A DNA stretch of 64,000 nt from Synechococcus sp. MEDNS5 (GCF_014279875.1 NZ_CP047952.1:372001-436000); one strand, 5' to 3'; shown: positions 25,927 to 36,698, counted from the first letter of the stretch. Numbers and translations: made by a program. Notes: a model not told the origin generated them from the letters alone.

Positions 25927-27006
25927 TCAGCCGATGGCGGGTGCTTGCAGAGCCACAGGAGTGGACTCAGCAGCTGCCAGGTCGAGGGGGAAGTTGTGAG
26001 CGTTGCGCTCGTGCATCACTTCCATGCCGAGGTTGGCGCGGTTCAGCACATCAGCCCAGGTGTTCAGGACGCGGCCCTGACCATCAAGGATGGACTGGTT
26101 GAAGTTGAAACCGTTCAGGTTGAAAGCCATGGTGCTGACGCCCAGGGCAGTGAACCAGATGCCGACCACAGGCCAGGCAGCCAGGAAGAAGTGAAGGCTG
26201 CGGCTGTTATTGAAGGAGGCGTATTGGAAGATCAGGCGACCGAAGTAACCGTGGGCAGCCACGATGTTGTAGGTCTCTTCCTCTTGACCAAACTTGTAGC
26301 CGTAGTTCTGGGACTCGCTCTCGGTGGTTTCACGCACCAGGGAGGAGGTCACCAGGGAGCCGTGCATGGCGGAGAACAGGGAGCCACCGAACACACCTGC
26401 GACGCCCATCATGTGGAAGGGGTGCATCAGGATGTTGTGCTCTGCCTGGAACACCAGCATGAAGTTGAAGGTGCCGGAGATGCCCAGGGGCATGCCGTCA
26501 GAGAAGGAACCCTGACCGAAGGGGTACACCAGGAACACGGCGGAGGCAGCAGCCACAGGTGCGCTGTAAGCAACGCAGATCCAGGGGCGCATGCCGAGGC
26601 GGTAGGAAAGTTCCCACTCGCGGCCCATGTAGCAGAAGATGCCGATCAGGAAGTGGAAGACAACCAGCTGGTAAGGACCGCCGTTGTACAGCCACTCGTC
26701 GAGGGAGGCAGCTTCCCAGATGGGATAGAAGTGAAGGCCGATGGCGTTCGAGGAAGGCACAACAGCACCGGAGATGATGTTGTTGCCATAGATCAGGGAG
26801 CCGGCGACGGGCTCACGGATGCCGTCGATGTCGACGGGGGGCGCTGCGATGAAAGCAACGATGAAGCAGGTGGTGGCAGCCAGCAGGGTGGGGATCATCA
26901 GCACACCGAACCAGCCCACATACAGGCGGTTGTTGGTGGAGGTGACCCACTCGCAGAAGGACTGCCAGCCATTGGCGCCGGAGCGCTGCTGAATGGTGGT
27001 GGTCAT
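25927..27006 (-). CDS. psbA: Photosystem II D1 protein, Glu130 (D1:2, high-light) form
   Basis: Reaction-centre subunit binding P680, pheophytin, QB and the Mn cluster. 359 residues, five transmembrane spans, and a C-terminal extension after LDLA (Ala344) that is removed during maturation. Residue 130 is Glu ([14 protein letters not shown]), the state that in cyanobacteria marks the D1:2 high-light form, in contrast to Gln130 in D1:1. Antisense frames here are shadows. It is divergent from a radical-SAM gene by 174 bases and followed by a clear terminator. Other psbA copies must exist elsewhere, as in all marine Synechococcus (established), but are not in this window. Confidence 0.98.
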   Translation of the reverse strand: MTTTIQQRSGANGWQSFCEWVTSTNNRLYVGWFGVLMIPTLLAATTCFIVAFIAAPPVDIDGIREPVAGSLIYGNNIISGAVVPSSNAIGLHFYPIWEAASLDEWLYNGGPYQLVVFHFLIGIFCYMGREWELSYRLGMRPWICVAYSAPVAAASAVFLVYPFGQGSFSDGMPLGISGTFNFMLVFQAEHNILMHPFHMMGVAGVFGGSLFSAMHGSLVTSSLVRETTESESQNYGYKFGQEEETYNIVAAHGYFGRLIFQYASFNNSRSLHFFLAAWPVVGIWFTALGVSTMAFNLNGFNFNQSILDGQGRVLNTWADVLNRANLGMEVMHERNAHNFPLDLAAAESTPVALQAPAIG

Positions 27007-27045
27007 GAGTACGGAAAAGAAGGCTCAAAAGAGCGGTTACGGAAG

Positions 27046-27062
27046 GGCAGGAGTGCCCTGCC
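27046..27062 (-). promoter_or_regulatory. Hairpin in the psbA leader
   Basis: GGCAGG-5-base loop-CCTGCC, a perfect 6-bp stem about 40 bases upstream of the psbA ATG on the minus strand. No T run follows, so it is not a terminator. A pyrimidine-rich stretch without a clear Shine-Dalgarno lies between it and the ATG. It may affect message stability or translation (inference). Confidence 0.6.
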
Positions 27063-27180
27063 AAACAGGAGTGTAAAGCAACATTGCGGAAGTTTTCCGT
27101 TTCTTTATGAAGTCGTTGTGAAGAAGCGTTGAGCTCCAGCCCGTCTCGCCTCCTGGGGAGTGCTTGTTAGCGTCCATTTT

Positions 27181-28797
27181 ATGGATGATTTCCCGCAGCT
27201 GTCAGCGCTCGCAGCCCCGAGCTCAGCCGCCGACGAGCGCGTGTTGTTGGTGCGGCTTCCCTGCAATCCGATCTTTCCGATCGGTCCGATCTACCTGGCA
27301 GACCATCTGCACAAGTGCTTCCCAGGTTTGCCCCAGCGCATTCTGGATCTTGCCGCCTTGCCGGTGCTAGACGTTCATCGTGTTCTGCGCATCACGATTG
27401 ATCAGTTCCAGCCCACGCTGCTGGTGTTCTCCTGGCGAGACATTCAGATCTACGCCCCGGTGGATGGCAGGGGCGGAAATCCTCTTCAGAACTCATTTGA
27501 AGTGTTCTATTCGCGGAATCCCGTGAAACGCCTGCACGGTGCTCTGGGTGGTCTGCGCTTGATGACCAGTCACTACGGGGAGCTTCGTCGCAATCAGTTG
27601 CTTGTGAAACAGGGGCTGCGTCGGGCGCGTCGCTATCAGCCTCAAGCCAGGGCTGTTCTTGGTGGTGGAGCCGTCAGTGTGTTCTACGAGCAGCTTGGCC
27701 GCTCCTTGCCGAAGGGGACCATCGTCTCCATCGGAGAGGGGGAACCTCTTCTTGAAAAGCTATTGAAGGGCCAGAGTCTCGAAGGCGAACGCTGCTTCGT
27801 GGTCGGAGCGCCTCCTCGCCCGGGCCTGATCCATGAACAGCCGGAGAGTCGGCCGAAAACGGCTTGCGATTACGACTACATCGCCTCCATCTGGCCCCAA
27901 CTTGACTGGTATCTCGAGGGCGGCGATTTCTATGTGGGCGTGCAGACCAAGCGGGGCTGCCCCCACAACTGCTGTTACTGCGTTTACACGGTGGTCGAAG
28001 GCAAGCAGGTTCGCCTCAATCCTGTGGACGAGGTGGTGAAGGAGATGCGCCAGCTCTATGACCGTGGCGTTAGAGGTTTTTGGTTTACCGACGCCCAGTT
28101 CATCCCAGCTCGGCGTTACATCGAAGATGCGAAAGAGTTGCTGCGTGCGATCAAGGCCGAGGGTCTCACTGGCATTCGCTGGGCTGCTTACATCCGTGCC
28201 GACAACCTCGACCCCGAGTTGGCCCAGCTCATGGTGGACACGGGCATGAGCTATTTCGAAATCGGCATTACATCAGGTTCCCAGGAGCTCGTTCGCAAAA
28301 TGCGCATGGGCTACAACCTGCGCACTGTTCTCGACAGTTGCAGAATGCTCGCCAATGCGGGCTTTAAGGATCACGTCTCCGTGAACTATTCGTTCAACGT
28401 GATTGATGAGCGCCCCGAGACCATTCGTCAGACCGTGGCTTACCACCGTGAGCTGGAAGCCATCTTCGGCGTTGATCGCGTGGAGCCTGCGATTTTCTTC
28501 ATCGGCTTGCAACCCCACACCCATCTTGAGCAGTACGGATTCGATCAGGGACTGATCAAGCCTGGCTACAACCCGATGAGCATGATGCCTTGGACGGCAC
28601 GGAAGCTTCTTTGGAACCCGGAGCCCATGGGCAGCACCTTCGGACGTGTGTGTCTGGAAGCCTTTGACTCCAACCCATCGGATTTCGGGCGAACGGTGAT
28701 GAGCCTTCTGGAAAGGGATTACGGCGCTTCAAGCCTCAATGAAGCCTTACGGGCTCCGGTTCAGGGGCGCGGCGCTCTTGCTAACGCTGTCAGCTGA
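27181..28797 (+). CDS. B12-binding-type radical SAM protein, psbA neighbour
   Basis: About 538 residues. The N-terminal third resembles a cobalamin-binding-like fold without an obvious DxHxxG; the radical-SAM core has KRGCPHNCCYCVYTVVEG (CxxxCxxC for the 4Fe-4S cluster), then FWFTDAQFIP, RWAAYIRADNLDP and FEIGITSGSQELVRKMRMGY. Close relatives are labelled photosystem II high-light acclimation radical SAM proteins in cyanobacterial annotations (recalled, not searched); the reaction is unknown. ATG 27181 is chosen over GTG 27160. It is divergent from psbA, and its last 37 bases overlap the convergent CPBP protease gene. Confidence 0.85.
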   Translation: MDDFPQLSALAAPSSAADERVLLVRLPCNPIFPIGPIYLADHLHKCFPGLPQRILDLAALPVLDVHRVLRITIDQFQPTLLVFSWRDIQIYAPVDGRGGNPLQNSFEVFYSRNPVKRLHGALGGLRLMTSHYGELRRNQLLVKQGLRRARRYQPQARAVLGGGAVSVFYEQLGRSLPKGTIVSIGEGEPLLEKLLKGQSLEGERCFVVGAPPRPGLIHEQPESRPKTACDYDYIASIWPQLDWYLEGGDFYVGVQTKRGCPHNCCYCVYTVVEGKQVRLNPVDEVVKEMRQLYDRGVRGFWFTDAQFIPARRYIEDAKELLRAIKAEGLTGIRWAAYIRADNLDPELAQLMVDTGMSYFEIGITSGSQELVRKMRMGYNLRTVLDSCRMLANAGFKDHVSVNYSFNVIDERPETIRQTVAYHRELEAIFGVDRVEPAIFFIGLQPHTHLEQYGFDQGLIKPGYNPMSMMPWTARKLLWNPEPMGSTFGRVCLEAFDSNPSDFGRTVMSLLERDYGASSLNEALRAPVQGRGALANAVS

Positions 28798-29564
28798 CGA
28801 CAAAGCAGAACTGTGAGAGCAGCGATTCCCACCAGGCCTCCCAGGGGGTTGGGATGGGCACCACCAGGTCCGATCAGCCAATGGGGTGCGCTTGGCGAGA
28901 TCTGAAGCAAGCCTCCCTGGAGAGCGAACCACCCGCCGACGAGTCCGCCGTGCAAGCCGACGCATCCCCAAAGAGAGCCATCATTGAGTCGTCTTTGAAC
29001 AGCCAGAATCAGGCCGAGCAAGGTCAGTCCCACAAGCAGGCCGACCATGGGAAGAACGCCGAGATTGAATCGGGTATGCACCAAGCTGAAGATCAATGCC
29101 TGGGTCACAACCGCGGTACGAGGCCCGGTGTATTGAGAGAGTTCTCCCCAAAGCCATCCCCGGAACAGCAGCTCTTCTGCTAGCCCAACGCCGAAGCACA
29201 GTGCCAGAGCATTGAGAGCATCCGCAGCGTTGAGTTCACCAAGCCAGCGTCCCCAGGATCCGAGCAGAAGCGGCAAGCTGATCAAGGTGAGAAGTGCGAC
29301 CGACTGCAGTAAGCCCGCGACAAGGCATCGACCGGAGGAGGGGGCCTGTCTGCGGCTACGCAAGCCCAGCATCCGCCAGGGATGACGACTGTTCCAGCGT
29401 TGTCGGACCCAGCTCGGAAGGATCAGAACAAAGAGCACCAGACTCAAGACGGTGCCGATCAGGCTCAGTCTTGATGCCGTGGTTTCAGGGAGAATGAGCC
29501 CCAAAGGCTGCGTCAGGACCCACCCCAGCCCGTAAAGGGCAGGAATCAGAACAACGGTGGCCAT
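28761..29564 (-). CDS. CPBP (CAAX-type) intramembrane metalloprotease
   Basis: 267 residues with about seven hydrophobic spans. The ABI/CPBP motifs are present: GLAEELLFRGWLWGEL (EEXXXR) near residue 130, FSLVHTRFN (HxxxN/B) and GLHGG near the end. Bacterial members act in protein processing or as bacteriocin self-immunity factors; the target here is unknown. The ATG at 29564 is the first start in frame. Its end overlaps the radical-SAM gene by 37 bases and it follows clpS by 56 bases on the same strand. Confidence 0.87.
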   Translation of the reverse strand: MATVVLIPALYGLGWVLTQPLGLILPETTASRLSLIGTVLSLVLFVLILPSWVRQRWNSRHPWRMLGLRSRRQAPSSGRCLVAGLLQSVALLTLISLPLLLGSWGRWLGELNAADALNALALCFGVGLAEELLFRGWLWGELSQYTGPRTAVVTQALIFSLVHTRFNLGVLPMVGLLVGLTLLGLILAVQRRLNDGSLWGCVGLHGGLVGGWFALQGGLLQISPSAPHWLIGPGGAHPNPLGGLVGIAALTVLLCRQLTALARAPRP

Positions 29565-29620
29565 CCAGCGCGGACGCGCTTCGAGAAGGGCTTTCCAGGT
29601 CTGGACGATGGAATGGAAGA

Positions 29621-29935
29621 TCAGTTTTCCGGTTCGATGGTGCTGGTAAGGCCCTTACCTTTCAGGGTCTCGCAATAGAACTCAGCCGGCTCGAGATCAC
29701 ACACGATCACCAACCCCACGCCCGTGTTGTGCGCTTCGAGCATGACCGCCATCGCGTCCTGTTCGCTCAGCTGCGGCACCACCTGCCTGAGAGTGGACAC
29801 CACGTACTCCATGGAGTTCACAGGGTCGTTGTGGAGCAGCACCTTGTAACGCGGCGATTGCTTGCGCACGCGCTCAGGGGCTTTGTCCAGCACTGCTGCT
29901 CCACCGGGGGTGCTGCTGGGGGTCTCCACGGCCAT
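29621..29935 (-). CDS. clpS: ATP-dependent Clp protease adaptor ClpS
   Basis: 104 residues; delivers N-degron substrates to ClpA/ClpC unfoldases. The core is clear: YKVLLHNDPVNSMEYVVSTL (with the substrate-pocket NDP and E/M residues), AMAVMLEAHNTGVGLVI and AEFYCETLKGKGLTSTIEPE. The first 25 residues are a Pro/Gly-rich tail. ATG 29935 chosen over 29980. It lies 51 bases downstream of the dapL stop on the same strand. Cyanobacteria often have two ClpS paralogs; which one this is cannot be told. Confidence 0.93.
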   Translation of the reverse strand: MAVETPSSTPGGAAVLDKAPERVRKQSPRYKVLLHNDPVNSMEYVVSTLRQVVPQLSEQDAMAVMLEAHNTGVGLVIVCDLEPAEFYCETLKGKGLTSTIEPEN

Positions 29936-29986
29936 AACTACCGAGCTCGGCTTGTTTAAATCTAAAGCGATTCGGTACACGTCTGA

Positions 29987-31213
29987 TCAGAGTGCCTTGA
30001 TCCTGGCCATCGCCGAGTTGACGTTGTCTCGGCTGTTGAAGGCCGAGAGGCGGAAGTAGCCCTCGCCTGCGGCACCGAATCCACTGCCGGGAGTGCCCAC
30101 CACATTGGCTTTGTGGAGCAAGTGATCGAAGAAGCCCCATGAGTCCATGCCGTCTGGAGTCTTGATCCACACGTACGGCGCGTGCTCACCCCCATAAATT
30201 GTGAGGCCCGCCGCACTGAGCTCGCGACGGATGATGGTGGCGTTGTCCATGTAAAAGCTCACGAGACCCTTCACCTCGGCCTGGCCGGCTTCGGAATACA
30301 CCGCTTCGGCACCGCGTTGGATGATGTAGCTCACGCCGTTGAACTTGGTGCTTTGACGGCGGTTCCACAAGCTCCAAAGCTCCACGGCCTCACCGTTGGC
30401 AGCCTTGCCTTTCAGCCCCTTCGGAACGACGGTGAAGGCGCAGCGGGTGCCTGTGAAACCAGCATTCTTGGAGAAGGAGCGGAATTCGATGGCGCAATCA
30501 CGGGCGCCTTCGATCTCAAAAATCGAATGGGGCAGGCTGGGATCCTGAATGAAGGCCTCGTAGGCCGAATCGAACAGGATCAGAGCATCGTTGGCGCGGG
30601 CGTAATCCACCCAGGCCTTCAACTGTTCTTTGGTGGCAACGGCCCCGGTGGGATTGTTAGGGAAGCACAGATAGATCAGATCAACCGGATCCGTGGGGAT
30701 CTGGGCCGTAAAGCCGTTGTCGGCGCTAATTGGCAGGTAGGTCAGCCCCGCGTAGCGGCCTTCATCGCCCGCCTCACCGGTGCGGCCGGCCATCACGTTG
30801 CTGTCGACGTACACCGGATAAACAGGATCGGTGACAGCAACACGATTGCCTTCACCAAGGATGTCGAGGATGTTGCTGCTGTCGCATTTGGATCCGTCGG
30901 AGACGAAGATCTCTTCAGCGCTGATGTCGCAGCCGCGGGCCTTGAAATCGTGGGTCGCGATGGCCTCACGCAGCCAGCCGTAGCCCTGCTCGGGGCCGTA
31001 GCCATGGAAGCCTTCGGCCGTTCCCATGGCATCGATGGCGGTTTTCATCGCTTCGCGGCAGGCCTGGGGCAGTGGCTCTGTCACATCACCGATACCGAGG
31101 CGGATCAGGGCAGCGTCGGGATGGGCGGCACTGAAGGCCTTCACGCGGCGGCCAATTTCTGGGAAGAGATACCCAGCTTTGAGTTTGAGGTAGTTGCCGT
31201 TGACCTGAACCAC
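29987..31213 (-). CDS. dapL: LL-diaminopimelate aminotransferase
   Basis: PLP enzyme converting tetrahydrodipicolinate directly to LL-diaminopimelate for lysine and peptidoglycan, the pathway used by cyanobacteria and plants. About 408 residues, the normal length with GTG 31213 (then [16 protein letters not shown]); ATG 31237 adds eight residues. Conserved blocks are [40 protein letters not shown], and the PLP-lysine region [15 protein letters not shown]. Divergent from the fused radical-SAM gene, 62 bases apart. Confidence 0.95.
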   Translation of the reverse strand: MVQVNGNYLKLKAGYLFPEIGRRVKAFSAAHPDAALIRLGIGDVTEPLPQACREAMKTAIDAMGTAEGFHGYGPEQGYGWLREAIATHDFKARGCDISAEEIFVSDGSKCDSSNILDILGEGNRVAVTDPVYPVYVDSNVMAGRTGEAGDEGRYAGLTYLPISADNGFTAQIPTDPVDLIYLCFPNNPTGAVATKEQLKAWVDYARANDALILFDSAYEAFIQDPSLPHSIFEIEGARDCAIEFRSFSKNAGFTGTRCAFTVVPKGLKGKAANGEAVELWSLWNRRQSTKFNGVSYIIQRGAEAVYSEAGQAEVKGLVSFYMDNATIIRRELSAAGLTIYGGEHAPYVWIKTPDGMDSWGFFDHLLHKANVVGTPGSGFGAAGEGYFRLSAFNSRDNVNSAMARIKAL

Positions 31214-31275
31214 GGGGAAACCGATGTCTGGGGGCATCCTGCTACATACGATGCAGTGAGCCGGGTCGGGACGTC

Positions 31276-33930
31276 TTGACCGTCTCCGTGAATACAGAGC
31301 TCCAGACAGCGCCGTTCGATGAGCTCGTGGATGCGGGCATCAACCGGCCCGCCCGCTACATCGGCCATGAACTTGGTGTCGTCCCCCGGGACTGGGCTGG
31401 TGCGCGGGTCCGCTGGGCACTCACCTACCCCGAGGTCTACGAGGTCGGAGCCAGCAATCTCGGGCACATCATTCTCTATTCGATTCTCAATGCCGTTCCA
31501 GGTCAGGTCTGTGACCGGGCTTATTTGCCGGCATCCGATCTCGCGCAGCGTCTAAGAGAGAAGGATCAAGCGCTGTTCGGCGTGGAAAGCCGTTGGTCTT
31601 TGAATGCCTTCGACATTCTTGGATTCAGCCTCAGCTACGAGCTTGGTGCCACCAACATCTTGGAGATGCTGGCGTTGTGTCAGGTGCCGATCCGCGCGGA
31701 CGCCCGTGGGGACCTTCCCCTGAATGCCCCAGGAGCTCCGCCGCTGATTTTCGCCGGAGGCCCAACAGCCACAAGCAATCCCGAGCCCTATGCCCCTTTC
31801 TTCGATTTCATTGCCCTTGGCGATGGTGAGGAGCTGCTGCCCGAGATCGGATTGGTGGTGGCTGAAGCGAAGGCCGATGGCCTGACCCGCTCACAGCTGC
31901 TTCGGGATCTGGCTCAAGTGCCAGGGATCTATGTGCCGTCGCTGTATGAACCGGGTGACGACGGCGTCACCCTGCAGCCCCTTGATCCGGCGCTGCCCCG
32001 ACGCGTCCTGCGCCGGGTGGCCACACCGATGCCTCACTACGCAATGGGGCTGGTCCCTCACGTGGAGACGGTGCATGACCGACTCACCGTGGAAATTCGG
32101 CGCGGCTGCACCCGCGGATGCCGTTTCTGTCAACCGGGGATGCTCACCCGCCCTGCCAGGGATGTTGAACCGGAGGCTGTGATTGAGGCTGTTGAAACCG
32201 GCATGGAACGCACCGGTTACAGCGATTTTTCACTGTTGTCTCTCAGCTGCAGCGATTACCTCGCTCTGCCGGCGGTGGGGGTGGAGCTGCGCAACCGCTT
32301 GGCCGACCGCAACGTCACACTCCAGCTACCCAGCCAGCGGGTGGACCGCTTCGACGAGGACATCGCTCATATCCTCGGTGGTGCGAGGCAGGCCGGGCTC
32401 ACCTTCGCGCCTGAGGCCGGTACCCAGCGGTTGCGCGACATCGTGAACAAGGGCCTCACGGATGAGGACCTGGTGCAAGGCATCCGCACGGCCATGCAGA
32501 ACGGTTACCGCAAGGTGAAGCTCTATTTCATGATCGGGTTGCCGGGAGAGACCGATGCGGATGTGCTCGGCATCGCCGAAACCTGTCGGATGCTCCAGGA
32601 CTGTTGCCGGGATCTCGGACGCCTCAGTCTCAATATCACGATCAGCAACTTCACTCCGAAGCCACACACGCCGTTTCAGTGGCACAGCGTCTCCACGGAG
32701 GAGTTCCTGCGTCGTCAGCAGCTGCTTCGGGAGGCAGGGCGGAGACTGCGTGGGGTGCGGTTCAATTTCACGGATGTCCGCCTCTCGGCCATGGAGGATT
32801 TCGTGGGCCGCGGAGACCGCCGCTTGGCTCCGGTGATCGAAGCGGCGTGGCGTGCGGGGGCAGGGATGGATGCCTGGTTCGAGGCTCTTGATCGCACCTA
32901 TGAGGCCTGGACCGGGGCCATCGCTGCCGCCGGGCTGCAGGGGCGCTATCGAGCCATGGAGCTCGGGAGCTGGAGTGCGGTGGCTGCGCTTGAGCGGCAC
33001 GATCTGCAGGCGTTCTGCCGTCAGCCGCTTCCGTGGGATCACATCGACAGCGGCATCGAGAAGCAGTGGCTTGCTGGCGATCTCCAGCAAGCGCTCGCCG
33101 CCACAGTCGTTCCTGACTGCTCCTTTGATGGCTGCAGCAGCTGCGGGGTCTGTGGCCCTGATCTGGGCCATAACGTTGTGGTGCCGCCTCCATCGATTCC
33201 TGAGGCAAAGCCTCAACGGTCTCCGGCCAGCGAGCGCATTTGCAGGATCCGCTTCCGCTTCAGCAAAACCGGAGCCATGGCACTGCTAAGTCACCTCGAC
33301 CTTGTGCGTCTGTTTGAGAGAGCACTGCGGCGATCGGGGCTGCCGGTGAGCTTCACGGGAGGATTTCATCCCCTTCCCCGCTTGCAGCTCGCACTGGCGC
33401 TTCCTCTGGGTGTCGAGGCCGAGGGCGAGTGGATGGATTTGGAATTCACCGACCCTGTGGATCCTCAAGTCGCACAAGAGTCCTGGCAGGCTCGGTTGCC
33501 TCCTGGGCTGCGCCTCCTGGCCGCTGAAGAGGTTCCTGTGTCCTCTCCGAGCCTCTCCCAAAGGATTGTGTTCAGCCGCTGGTGTTTCACCCTGAGCGCT
33601 CAATCCGTTCAGGCGGATTGCTCCAGAGCCAAGTGGGAGGGTGCGATTGCGGAGATGCTCCGCGCTGATGAACTGATCTGGGAGGACACAGACAAGAAGG
33701 GGCGACCTCGGCGGCGTGATGTCAGGGCTCTGCTGAAGACCCTGCACCTGATCTCCGTGGATGCTGCCGATCCACCGCTGTCGGCCCAGCTGGAGTTGAT
33801 GGCCGCTGTGGATGAACTGGGCCGCAGTCTCAAACCTGCCCAGCTCTGCCACTGGCTGTCTGAGCGACTGGGTGAAGAGCTGACGCTCTCCCGGGTTCGG
33901 CGCGTGGAGTTGGGACTCCTGCGGTGCTAG
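31276..33930 (+). CDS. Fused B12-binding radical SAM / DUF2344 protein
   Basis: 884 residues. The N-terminal part ([20 protein letters not shown] and [17 protein letters not shown]) is a cobalamin-binding-like domain; the radical-SAM core has [18 protein letters not shown] (CxxxCxxC) near residue 280, with [18 protein letters not shown] and [16 protein letters not shown]. The last 230 residues are DUF2344 ([38 protein letters not shown]). Fused and separate versions are often found beside ribonuclease E/G genes, as here, but the modification they make is unknown. A TTG at 31276 is the first start; GTG 31288 is possible. Confidence 0.88.
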   Translation: MTVSVNTELQTAPFDELVDAGINRPARYIGHELGVVPRDWAGARVRWALTYPEVYEVGASNLGHIILYSILNAVPGQVCDRAYLPASDLAQRLREKDQALFGVESRWSLNAFDILGFSLSYELGATNILEMLALCQVPIRADARGDLPLNAPGAPPLIFAGGPTATSNPEPYAPFFDFIALGDGEELLPEIGLVVAEAKADGLTRSQLLRDLAQVPGIYVPSLYEPGDDGVTLQPLDPALPRRVLRRVATPMPHYAMGLVPHVETVHDRLTVEIRRGCTRGCRFCQPGMLTRPARDVEPEAVIEAVETGMERTGYSDFSLLSLSCSDYLALPAVGVELRNRLADRNVTLQLPSQRVDRFDEDIAHILGGARQAGLTFAPEAGTQRLRDIVNKGLTDEDLVQGIRTAMQNGYRKVKLYFMIGLPGETDADVLGIAETCRMLQDCCRDLGRLSLNITISNFTPKPHTPFQWHSVSTEEFLRRQQLLREAGRRLRGVRFNFTDVRLSAMEDFVGRGDRRLAPVIEAAWRAGAGMDAWFEALDRTYEAWTGAIAAAGLQGRYRAMELGSWSAVAALERHDLQAFCRQPLPWDHIDSGIEKQWLAGDLQQALAATVVPDCSFDGCSSCGVCGPDLGHNVVVPPPSIPEAKPQRSPASERICRIRFRFSKTGAMALLSHLDLVRLFERALRRSGLPVSFTGGFHPLPRLQLALALPLGVEAEGEWMDLEFTDPVDPQVAQESWQARLPPGLRLLAAEEVPVSSPSLSQRIVFSRWCFTLSAQSVQADCSRAKWEGAIAEMLRADELIWEDTDKKGRPRRRDVRALLKTLHLISVDAADPPLSAQLELMAAVDELGRSLKPAQLCHWLSERLGEELTLSRVRRVELGLLRC

Positions 33931-34179
33931 GTTTCGTTCAGGACGTCACATCAAGGGCTTACGCCACAGATTCGTCCCGGTCTTCTTGTCCAGATTCGTT
34001 GGAACGAGAGGTCCATCGCCTCTTCTTCAATCTTCGTGTACACGTTGATTGTTCTGAAAGGAGTGATCCACTCCGCATCATTTCGGCCTTCGGGCTTTCA
34101 GCTTCAACTCCCTTCCGTGCGGTGCGCTGTTCAGTCCACCGATCGGCTTCTGTCCTGACGGGCGTCGTCAGTTCTGTTT
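33931..34179 (+). promoter_or_regulatory. Long pyrimidine-rich leader of the RNase E gene
   Basis: 249 bases between the radical-SAM stop and the rne ATG, with no gene. It is T/C-rich on the coding strand and contains a perfect hairpin at 34060-34074 (GGAGTG-ATC-CACTCC). RNase E messages are commonly autoregulated through their 5' leader (known in E. coli, and U-rich rne leaders are known in cyanobacteria), so this is a good candidate sensor region (inference). No terminator separates it from the upstream gene. Confidence 0.5.
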
Positions 34180-36117
34180 ATGCCCCAGCAAATTGTCATC
34201 GCTGAACAGCTGCGCATCGCAGCGGTTCTGACCGATGACCGTGTGGATGAGCTGATCGTGGCCCAGGGCCGCTATCAGATTGGTGATGTTTATCTCGGCA
34301 CAGTTGAAAATGTGCTTCCGGGAATTGATGCCGCTTTCGTCAATATCGGTGAAAGCGAAAAGAACGGTTTCATCCACGTCACCGATCTTGGTCCTCTGCG
34401 CCTGAAGAAAGGTGCTGCTGGCATCACCGAATTGCTCGAGCCCCGCCAGAAGGTGCTGGTGCAGGTGATGAAGGAGCCCACCGGCACCAAAGGGCCCAGG
34501 CTCACAGGAAATCTGGCTCTGCCAGGGCGTTACCTCGTGCTTCAGCCCAGTGGCCAGGGGGTGAACATCTCCAGGCGGATCAGTTCTGAAGGCGAGCGCA
34601 ACCGCCTTCGTGCCCTTGGGGTCCTCGTGAAACCACCGGGCGCGGGTTTGCTGATTCGCACCGAAGCCGAAGAGGTGAGCGAAGAACTCCTGATCGATGA
34701 TCTTGAGTCTCTGCTGCGTCAGTGGGAGGCCATCCAGAAGGCTGCAGAGACGGCATCACCCCCAGTGCTTCTCAATCGCGATGAGGATTTCATCCACCGA
34801 ATCCTGCGTGATCACATCGACCCAGAACTCAGCCGCGTGGTTGTTGATGATCCGGCAGCCGTGGAGAGAGTCAGCGGATTTCTTGGTGAGGAAGGGGCTC
34901 ACGTCAGTGTGGAAGCCCACGGTGAGCCTGATGAGCTCCTCGAGCATTTCAAGGTCAATGCGGCGATCCGCGATGCCCTGAAGCCCAGGGTTGACCTTCC
35001 TTCGGGCGGGTACGTGATCATCGAACCCACCGAGGCGCTCACGGTTATCGACGTGAACTCGGGATCTTTCACGCGCTCCGCGAATGCCAGAGAAACCGTG
35101 CTCTGGACCAACTGTGAGGCCGCTGTTGAAATTGCGCGGCAGCTCAAGCTGCGCAATATCGGCGGCGTGATCATTGTCGATTTCATCGACATGGATTCAC
35201 GTCGTGATCAGCTTCAGCTCCTGGAGCACTTCACTACGGCGATTCGTGACGATTCGGCCCGTCCTCAGATTGCCCAGCTCACCGAGCTAGGTCTGGTGGA
35301 GCTGACCCGTAAGCGTCAAGGTCAAAACATCTACGAATTGTTTGGCCGTGCCTGTCCAAGCTGTGGCGGTCTCGGCCATGTGGCTGTTCTGCCCGGCAAA
35401 GATCTTCTCCAGCCCCTCGCGACAGCCACCGGCCTGGTGCGTTCGGCTGCGTCAGCGCGCGCTGAGGTGTCCGCGTCCACGGAGTCAGCCAACGGCAAAC
35501 GTCGACGGGGTGGCCGCGGACGCTCTCCGGTTAATACGGACACTCCCGTCCTCGAGGAAGGCCTGGAGCCTGGAGTGTCCGGGGAATCGTCGAGTGAAGC
35601 CACTGAGCCAGCACCGGTCACACGGCGTCAGGATCCCGAACTGGTGGCTGTTCCCATGGATGATGAACAGGAGAAGGTTTACGGCTGGCTTGGTCTGAAC
35701 CCTGTTCTGCTTCTGGACCCGCCGCCATCCCAGGACAATCTCCTTGTACGTGTGGTTCGTCCAGGAGAGGATGCGGAAGCCGTTCTTGATGAAGCACGCC
35801 AGCAGATGGCGGCCTCATCAGGCCGGCGTCGGCGCCGCGGTGCCCGTGGCAGCCGCGGTGCCGGGAAGAGCATGAATGGCCCCGCCGTGCCCCCCCCAAC
35901 CTCCGAGCTCGATGTTCAGGCCTCGCCTGCGATGGAGTCGCCGCTGTTGGTGGAGATCACACCCCTTGAGGTGGCTCCAGTGCCAGAGGTGGCCGCTCCT
36001 CCTGCTCTTCCTGATGCCGAGCCCTCTCCGGTTCAGGCGCTGCAGGATCCCGATGGCGCAGGGGCTGAAGAGCGGCCCGGTCGTCGTCGGCGGCGCTCAT
36101 CTGCAACGGCAGGGTGA
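34180..36117 (+). CDS. rne: Ribonuclease E/G
   Basis: Endoribonuclease of RNA processing and decay. 645 residues: S1-like N-terminal domain ([28 protein letters not shown]), RNase-H/5'-sensor region, the DNase-I-like catalytic segment [14 protein letters not shown] and [11 protein letters not shown] with metal-ligand Asp residues, and the zinc-link CPSCGGLGH. The C-terminal third is low complexity and ends [12 protein letters not shown]; a similar terminal Arg-rich motif binds PNPase in other cyanobacteria (established for relatives). The stop is inside the rnhB start (GTGA). Confidence 0.93.
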   Translation: MPQQIVIAEQLRIAAVLTDDRVDELIVAQGRYQIGDVYLGTVENVLPGIDAAFVNIGESEKNGFIHVTDLGPLRLKKGAAGITELLEPRQKVLVQVMKEPTGTKGPRLTGNLALPGRYLVLQPSGQGVNISRRISSEGERNRLRALGVLVKPPGAGLLIRTEAEEVSEELLIDDLESLLRQWEAIQKAAETASPPVLLNRDEDFIHRILRDHIDPELSRVVVDDPAAVERVSGFLGEEGAHVSVEAHGEPDELLEHFKVNAAIRDALKPRVDLPSGGYVIIEPTEALTVIDVNSGSFTRSANARETVLWTNCEAAVEIARQLKLRNIGGVIIVDFIDMDSRRDQLQLLEHFTTAIRDDSARPQIAQLTELGLVELTRKRQGQNIYELFGRACPSCGGLGHVAVLPGKDLLQPLATATGLVRSAASARAEVSASTESANGKRRRGGRGRSPVNTDTPVLEEGLEPGVSGESSSEATEPAPVTRRQDPELVAVPMDDEQEKVYGWLGLNPVLLLDPPPSQDNLLVRVVRPGEDAEAVLDEARQQMAASSGRRRRRGARGSRGAGKSMNGPAVPPPTSELDVQASPAMESPLLVEITPLEVAPVPEVAAPPALPDAEPSPVQALQDPDGAGAEERPGRRRRRSSATAG

Positions 36118-36698
36118 TCGTCGGTGTTGATGAGGTCGGCCGCGGTTGTCTGTTCGGCCCGGTTTTTGCAGCAGCAGTCAGCCTCCCTCACGATGCGGTG
36201 GCTGAGCTCACGGCGCTGGGGCTGACTGACAGCAAGGCCCTCTCCGCTAGACGGCGGGTTGATCTGGTTCCCCATATCCAAGCCAAGGCTTCGGCCTGGG
36301 CTCTTGGCCAGGGGTCAGCAAGGGAAATCGATGCGCAGGGCATCAGGGTGGCGACGGAATTGGCCATGCTCAGGGCCCTGCAGAAGCTGCCGAAAGAGCC
36401 TGAGCTTGTGCTTGTGGATGGCGTTCTGCCCTTGCGCCTCTGGACGGGAGCTCAGCGCACGATTGTGCGAGGCGACAGCCAAGAGGCTTCGATCGCTGGT
36501 GCCAGCGTTCTGGCGAAAGTGGCCCGTGACAGGCTGATGTGCCGACTGGCAGAACGGTTTCCTGGTTATGGCCTTGAACGTCATGCCGGCTATGGCACTG
36601 CCCAGCACCGCCAGGCCCTGATTGCTTCAGGCCCTACGTCTCTGCATCGGCGGTCCTTTTTAACCCGGTTGCTTCCCAGTGATGGAGTCCCGAGTTGA
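36114..36698 (+). CDS. rnhB: Ribonuclease HII
   Basis: Removes ribonucleotides and RNA-DNA hybrids. 194 residues, normal size. The catalytic DEDD set is visible: [16 protein letters not shown] (Asp, Glu), then VDGVLPLR (Asp) and [19 protein letters not shown] with its Asp. GTG start at 36114 overlaps the rne stop by four bases, indicating coupling to RNase E. The last 39 bases overlap the convergent DUF1997 gene. Confidence 0.93.
   Translation: MIVGVDEVGRGCLFGPVFAAAVSLPHDAVAELTALGLTDSKALSARRRVDLVPHIQAKASAWALGQGSAREIDAQGIRVATELAMLRALQKLPKEPELVLVDGVLPLRLWTGAQRTIVRGDSQEASIAGASVLAKVARDRLMCRLAERFPGYGLERHAGYGTAQHRQALIASGPTSLHRRSFLTRLLPSDGVPS

Noticed and set aside
25909-27132. A 407-codon open frame on the plus strand over psbA
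   Set aside because: It is antisense to psbA. The translation is low-complexity Gly/Val/His/Glu with no family match.
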